DNA from: Cytidiella melzeri
Lineage: Eukaryota > Basidiomycota > Agaricomycetes > Polyporales > Irpicaceae
DNA: 64,000 nucleotides
Reading direction: 5' to 3'
Assembly: GCA_022592445.1 (NCBI GenBank)
Contig: JABYQR010000208.1
Coordinates: forward strand, 17,998-81,997
A program made the position numbers and the translations under genes. The notes under the pieces were generated by a model. It did no database searches, was not told the DNA's origin, and worked only from the letters and a program-made list of their open reading frames with translations. Positions 58,592 to 64,000 of the stretch are shown piece by piece (position 1 is the first letter of the stretch; each line of letters begins with the position of its first letter).

Positions 58592-59764
58592 ATGAAGCTC
58601 AGTGTCGTCGCCCTTTTCTCGCTGTCCCTCGCACCAGTCGCTCTTTCTTTCTCTACTTCAGGGGCGCAATGGTCGAACGCAAAGCGGATGGCTAACGGTA
58701 TGTTTGGCGCAACCAAGCGATTCTGGCAGAGCAGTGGATTCTGACCCTCTCAACAGGACTTCCTCCCTTACGGCCTCGTAAGTTGTACAACGGCAACGTC
58801 GCTCGCGCGCCCGCGCCATCACAGGTCCTCGTAATCCCGCCATCGTTGCCGACTTCTGCTGGTGTCTCTGCCCGCGTTGTTCAAGTTTACACACAAAACA
58901 CTACTCCCGTCCGTCGTCAGACCGTCGGAGCTTCAGCTGGCTACCTGAATCAAGTCGCCAAGCTTACGTCGACCAACGGGAACGTCAAATTCAGTCTGAC
59001 CACCGATACTGAGGTTGCTCAAGGTCTTTACCCTGTATGTACCTTCCTCCGAAAACCAAGTTCTTCTGGACTGACCGTGGTCGACCTTCGTAGACTGACT
59101 ATCAACAACCCACGGCGTCCACCCCTATCTCAGAGTTTATCTGTCTGAGCAACGGTCACTCGGCAGATCAGACGCGTACACAGCCCATCACTTTGTCGCC
59201 AGACACGGGAGACTACTTATACTTGGCTGATTGCGGCGCTGACCTCGACCGTACGTACCTTTCTCCTCTTCATACGCATTGCCACCTCCCTTCCTCAGCG
59301 CTAACCGAACCAAAACTTCTTTCACTGTACAGAACCCGCCGGCTCGCCCCCTGTCAACAACCCATCCGCCGTCGAGCCACAGTACTACGGCGAAACGCGT
59401 GTATGGCAGGTCGACCCTGCGACCGGCCAAATCACGTTTCACTATGTGAACCCAGACGGGTCCGTTCCCTCCGTACAGGTGCCTGTGACGTTCGGTTGCC
59501 CAGAGAACGGGGCGGTGTCGTCCACAGGGGTGTACTTGACTAGCAACCCGCAAGCGTTCCTCACGGAGTTTTTGCAGAAGTGGAGTTACGCTTTCCATGA
59601 TCCGGGTTCGTGTTATGTGAACGAAATCGTGAGTCATTGGGCTCCTTTACCCCGCCTCTTCCTTCTCCTTCTCCTTCTCCTCCTCTCCCTCTTTCGTTTT
59701 GGCTTCGCTGACGAAATCTCTCTTCTGGCGGCGACCACAGGCGCTGTACTACTCAACCTCGTAA
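58592..59764 (+). CDS. Secreted protein of unknown function
   Basis: Exons 58592-58697, 58757-59034, 59094-59250, 59333-59628 and 59741-59764 give 286 residues. The start MKLSVVALFSLSLAPVALSF is a clear secretory signal peptide. The mature part is rich in Ser, Thr, Pro, Gln and aromatic residues, with few Cys (near ICLSNGH, ADCGADL, FGCPENG, GSCYVNE), which may form disulfides. It includes ETRVWQVDPATGQITFHYVNPDGS, a beta-rich stretch. No catalytic signature or GPI-type end is visible. Basidiomycetes secrete many such small proteins for wood decay or host contact; the role here is unknown. The short last exon (ALYYSTS) rests on a good AG acceptor and phase. Confidence 0.75.
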
Positions 59765-60920
59765 AAAACGTACCTTTGAGCGAGCTTCCGCTTTCGCTGG
59801 TATGGAGCTTAGTAGTGATTCCTTTAAAGGGACTTTCGCTTTCAAGTCGAACGACTTGATGGATTTTCTTACACGTTGCGTCTTTTTGTGCTACTCTGTT
59901 CTTCTTGTTCCCTTTTTCAAGGACCTTACCTCTCGGACCAAACTATCACCTTCCTCCCACACCGTAATCACACTCGTTAAGACAATCGCTTACCGCTGTA
60001 TACCGAGGCTGGCGTACGTAGACTATGCTATCTCTTTTAGAGTACAGCGCTGGCTACCAAGCAGTATAGTACATGTTACTTTTGCGACGGACAATCTCTA
60101 TGTTAATGTACCAGTTTTTGGTCCCGCCCAGTAGGTTGCGATTCCCAGAGCAGTCGTACGCTGTCATATCGACCGTTCTCGTTCTGCTATGGCTCTACAG
60201 TGCAGTTTCTTTTGCACAGTCAGATCCAGAAGGCACCACTCTTTAGGCATACAAGAACCATTGTTGTCTTGATGTGGCCACTTTTTCAGGTTCCAAGATT
60301 CGGTAGTCTCGAACCAGACTTTAAGGGAGAGCGCGGACGTCGCCGATGCTCCTTCCTTGTTTGGAGCGCGGAGTTCGAAAAAGACACAATGAACCGCGCT
60401 CCTTAACGTCTGGTGTACACCGCCAACTCATCCGCGGGTGTCAGCCGCCTGAACCAATGAGAAGTTATCCAGGGCGGAATTCCGAGGTTCTCACGTGTCG
60501 GCCGACTGGTAGACAGTCGATCGGGAAAATGAATTCTTACTGATATCATCAAGCATATGTTCGACATCGGCCATGTTCATTTGTTTTGACCGGTAGTTAC
60601 ATCTGTTAAGCTACAGCTCCCAATTCCATGATGATTGTCTGTCACGGGCGGTGATTTTCCTCAAGTTTCAGGACATCCGAAAATGCCATGCCTGAGCATA
60701 TGATGGACAGGTACAAGTGGTCATCCAGATCTCATCCGTTGCTCGCATGTAGTGATTAGGTAGAAATGATGTTTCCAATCTGATTTCACAATGAAAGACT
60801 ATTGCGCAAAGATAGCAAGGCCATGGCATTAAAGACAAACTAGGTAAGGATAATATATACAGCACGGAAATGAATGTGGAAGTGATAACAAAGTGGAATA
60901 TGTGTGCGAGGGGTAGAGGC
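59765..60920. other. Intergenic up to the retrotransposon LTR
   Basis: About 1.15 kb with no supported gene. The five bases just left of the LTR are GAGGC, which would be the target-site copy if the element is intact at its far end. Confidence 0.45.
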
Positions 60921-60971
60921 TGTTAAGCTTCGAAGATGAGTCTTATTATTCTTGCTGCTTCAGCAGCTCTG

Positions 60972-60979
60972 CTTATATA
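60972..60979 (-). promoter_or_regulatory. LTR TATA box
   Basis: TATATAAG on the minus strand, about 50 bp before the LTR end, leaving a short R-U5. Confidence 0.6.
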
Positions 60980-61053
60980 CATGTCTGTATCTACTTATGT
61001 AAGCAACTACTATACATGTCTACTTCAGCTATTCTACTGTACTACCAAATGCA

Positions 61054-61159
61054 TGACTCATGCATGACTCATGCTATGAGTGCATGACTCATACATGACT
61101 CATTGTATGACTAGGTTCAGCACTTGTACCAGAGGCGTACATAATGAGTAAATGACTCA
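61054..61159. promoter_or_regulatory. Cluster of five TGACTCA (Gcn4/AP-1 type) sites in U3
   Basis: Exact TGACTCA at 61054-61060, 61065-61071, 61085-61091, 61096-61102 and 61153-61159, the first four embedded in CATGACTCA repeats. This is the binding sequence of fungal bZIP factors of the Gcn4/Cpc1 and AP-1 families. Binding itself is inference. Confidence 0.65.
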
Positions 61160-61447
61160 TGCTAGTACTTGCCCTCAGATGTATGCTTTAGACATCCTCT
61201 GGAGTCATATGTGCTTTCCATGTCATTTCCTATGCTACTAGAACACAGGCGTACATATATGACTAGTACTACTACAACCCATATCTGTATGTCTCAGCTA
61301 ATGTGATGGTTACTACTAGAGTTTCCATATACGGCTTGCATAATTCCCATACTAAGACTGTGGGAACTCTGCTACCTAAAGCGTCCTTATAATAAGGCGT
61401 GGGAAACTACATATCATATCATATTATTATATTATATAGTTTTAACA

Positions 61448-61455
61448 CTCCCACT
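61448..61455 (-). other. Polypurine tract
   Basis: AGTGGGAG on the minus strand, immediately before the LTR start TGTTAA; it primes plus-strand DNA synthesis in LTR elements. Confidence 0.75.
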
Positions 61456-61466
61456 TAACCGTTACA

Positions 61467-64000
61467 TTAGTGAGTGTTTAGATCAATTAGACCTAATCTC
61501 CCACTGAAGTATGATTGCTTCTGAAATGCCAATGACTTTGTCATGATATCAGCAATCTGTTCTTCAGTTGGAACTGCATATAGTTCGGCATTCTTATTTT
61601 CGACAAACTCTCTAACATAATGATATCGAATGTCAATATGCTTTGAGCGTGACTCTATCTTTGGATTCTTGGTGAAGTAAATAGCACCATGATTATCACA
61701 GCATAGAATGGTAGGCTCTTGCTGTTTTAAATCCAATTCTTTGAGCACGGTGCGCAACCAATAACATTGCTTGGAAGTTTCGCACAAGGCCATGTATTCT
61801 GATTCCATTGATGATAGAGCAATGGTTTTCTGCTTCTTAGAAGTCCAGGAAATTGCTCCTTCAGCCAAAAGAAATACATATCCTGTTGTCGAATGTCTAT
61901 CGTCTTTATTCTCAGCCCAGTCTGCATCCGAATAACCAATAATACCAGCATTACTTGATCCATTATACTTGATCGCATAGGACTGCGTTCCAAGCAAATA
62001 TCTCAGTATATATTTAGCTGATTTATAATGGTGGTCAGTTGGATTTGACATGTACTGTGAAAGACGTATGACTGCATATGAAATATCTGGTCTAGTACCA
62101 ATCATAACATATATAAGCGTGCCAATCAACGCTTGATACTGTCTCAGTAAACCAGAGTCTGCTTTGTAGTCAGAATCTGCCTTCTGTAGTACAGCACCTG
62201 AAGGTAATGGTGTCCGAGCAGGATTAGCATTTGCCATATTAAATCGTTTTAAAGCCTCTTGAATATACGACTCTTGGTCAAGTAGAATCGTTTTAGCTTT
62301 ACGATCTCTCTGCACACGCATGCCTAGAATAAGCTTAGCTTCTCCTAAGTCACGCATCTCATAGCGATCCATAAGATTTTTCTTAAGTGCAGACATAGCA
62401 AGTTTACTATTTCCTATCGGAAATATATCGTCAACATATAGAATGAGAATTAAATTCCCCCCTTGTTGCCGATACACGTAAACACCAGCATCTGAATGAA
62501 TCCGGTCAAAGCCTAATTCTATCAGAGTGTTATGAATTTTGATATTCCATGTTCGTGAAGCTTGTTTAAGTCCATAAATGGCTTTTTTAAGCAAACAAAC
62601 ATGGTTCTCCGTTCCCTTCTCCACGAAACCTTCTGGTTGTTCCATATAGATTTCTTCATCCAGTTCGCCGTAAAGGAAAGCTGTTTTCACATCCAATGCC
62701 TCGATTTCCCAATCTTCGAGTGCAGCTATAGCTAGTAGCATGCGTATGGATTCAAAACGTGCGACTGGTGAGAAAGTTTCTTGATAATCAATTCCTTCAA
62801 CTTGGGTGAATCATTTTGCAACAAGACGCGCTTTATATCGACCATCAGACTTTATGGTGAAGACCCATTTGCATTTCACAATTTTGCGTGATGCGTCTGG
62901 TCGTCGTACAAGCGTCCAAGTTTTACTCTTCATTTGAGAATCAATTTCGTCTTGTGCAGCAGCAAACCATTGATCCCGATCATCTCTTTTCATTGCCTGC
63001 TTCCACGTCTGTGGATATTCATTGATTGAATAAGCAGTAATTGAATTAAGAGTCTCGTCATCAATTTCTGCAGAATCATCATCATCAGTTAAGCCTCCTG
63101 ATAGAGTTTGATGTTCTGGACCCGGTTCAATGGAAGGTGATCTCGAGGGTTGACGTGATGACGTTCCTGATCGCAAAGGTATCCGTAATCTGGATGGCCC
63201 TGCAACCGGAGATCTCGCGCGTATTCTCGAGTTCCAGTCAGCTCTCAAACGAAGCTCATTTTGTTCTTCCTTTTTGTCCTTAGCCACTTGCTTTTCTAAA
63301 GCTTTCTGCATATCCACCGGCCGCATGGAAAGTTTAGGATTTTTTCCAGCAGTTGAACGTTTGTTCTGGTTGATAGGTGGTGGCAAAGGTGGTTTAGGCT
63401 TAGGTCCTCGTTTGATTTGTGGTTGTGGTTCTTTGTCAAGAACCGGAGCTGAAGGGAATTGCTGCTGTTGTCGAGAAGGATGAGTAGGTGCTTGGTGCTC
63501 TGGATGATCATCATCTCCATCATCAGAATCTCGGTGACCTTGTTCATCATTCTCTTCAAAAGGTGAAAAATTATCGTGTGGAGGAACAGTGTTCTTATCA
63601 CTGTTATCGCCGACTAAAGGTTGTTTGGAAGGAGTAATATCTTTACGATACGGGAAATGAGTCTCGTCAAATACTGCATCGCGAGCAATGACGATTCGCT
63701 GTTTATCCCAGAACCGGTATCCTTTTACACCCGGTTCATATCCAACGAATATCATAGGAGTTGCTTTTGGTGACAACTTGTTCTGACGACTCTTGATCGG
63801 TACGTGGACGTATGCACGACATCCAAATACACGAAGCATTGAGATATCTGGTTTTATACCCAGAAAACTCTCTATAGGTGTCTGCCAGTTTAATCGTACA
63901 TTAGGTAGACGGTTATTTAAATATACCGCTGCTTCGCAAGTAAGCTTCCAGAAACCATTTGATAACCCAGCTTGCTGACGCAATGCTTCGGCTTTATATT
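61467..64000 (-). pseudogene. copia pol polyprotein (integrase end, RT, RNase H) with one in-frame stop
   Basis: Open on the minus strand from the window edge to 61467 except for one TGA at 62811-62813; both sides share the same frame, and the stop lies in the reverse transcriptase where family members have Gly. Visible parts: integrase C-terminal GYEPGVKGYRFWD, a Ser/Pro-rich linker, RT start WTLVRRPDASRKIVKCKWVF, YVDD catalytic motif (LYVDDIFPIG), and RNase H with DADWAENKDDRHSTTGYVF and SMESEYMALCE. The end QSYFSGRLGLIDLN is near the usual end of copia pol. Without readthrough the element could not copy itself. Confidence 0.92.

Larger units (their letters stand above)
60921..61447 (-). 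repeat. 3' LTR of the copia element
   Basis: 527 bp bounded by perfect 6-bp inverted ends (TGTTAA...TTAACA), next to a polypurine tract. It carries a TATA box and a cluster of TGACTCA motifs in U3. The partner LTR is outside the window, so identity and age cannot be read. Confidence 0.8.
60921..64000 (-). mobile_element. Ty1/copia LTR retrotransposon, 3' part (runs off window)
   Basis: A minus-strand element: 3' LTR (60921-61447), polypurine tract (61448-61455) and the end of pol with integrase, reverse transcriptase and RNase H in copia order. Integrase before reverse transcriptase places it in the copia group. Base composition is clearly more AT-rich than the surrounding genes. The 5' LTR, gag and protease lie beyond 64000. 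A single in-frame stop in pol suggests recent insertion with early decay. Confidence 0.93.

Noticed and set aside
61020..61110. CRISPR-like short repeats
   Set aside because: The repeats are irregular CATGACTCA units inside a eukaryotic LTR, without spacers.

Overview
The window looks like nuclear DNA of a filamentous basidiomycete, most likely an agaricomycete. Genes are dense, lie on both strands, and are cut by many short introns of about 47-75 bp. Family members include types typical of this group: a three-RRM, three-MLLE endosomal RNA transporter (Rrm4), a YANK kinase, a TRP-type vacuolar channel and several P450s. About 27 protein genes can be read. Exon joins were placed by hand, using splice consensus, reading frame and conserved family motifs.

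Layout. 0-12 kb: an unknown basic nuclear protein, an STK16/ENV7 kinase, CYP51 (ERG11), an F-box protein, an unrecognised Cys/His-containing protein and the spindle checkpoint protein MAD3. 12-25 kb: a DAL5-type MFS transporter, Rrm4, sterol C24-methyltransferase (ERG6) and alpha-aminoadipate reductase (LYS2). 25-35 kb: the mRNA export adaptor YRA1, a disordered KEN-box protein, a second P450, RRG9, a coactosin-like protein and NAC beta (EGD1). 35-46 kb: AIP1, a stand-alone CYP505-like P450, the remains of a sugar transporter, a macro-domain protein and a YANK/STK32 kinase. 46-60 kb: the TRP channel YVC1, a second F-box protein, an SDR epimerase, a possible 63-residue gene, an HST3/4-type sirtuin, SEM1, a small disordered protein and a secreted protein. 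60.9-64 kb: a Ty1/copia retrotransposon on the minus strand that runs off the window.

Most genes are housekeeping and do not form one cluster. Loose functional themes are sterol synthesis (ERG11, ERG6), actin turnover (coactosin and AIP1, 3.3 kb apart) and cell-cycle control through the anaphase-promoting complex (MAD3 and the KEN-box protein).

The main oddities are: four GC-AG introns, two of them in YVC1; many microexons, down to 10 and 12 bp; a nine-copy [IL]x[VI]F-x-D-type motif array in MAD3, and a KEN-plus-ABBA-like protein nearby; a CYP505-type P450 without its usual fused reductase and with Trp at the conserved heme-loop Phe; and five TGACTCA (Gcn4/AP-1 type) sites in the retrotransposon LTR. 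I saw no tRNA, rRNA or CRISPR features.
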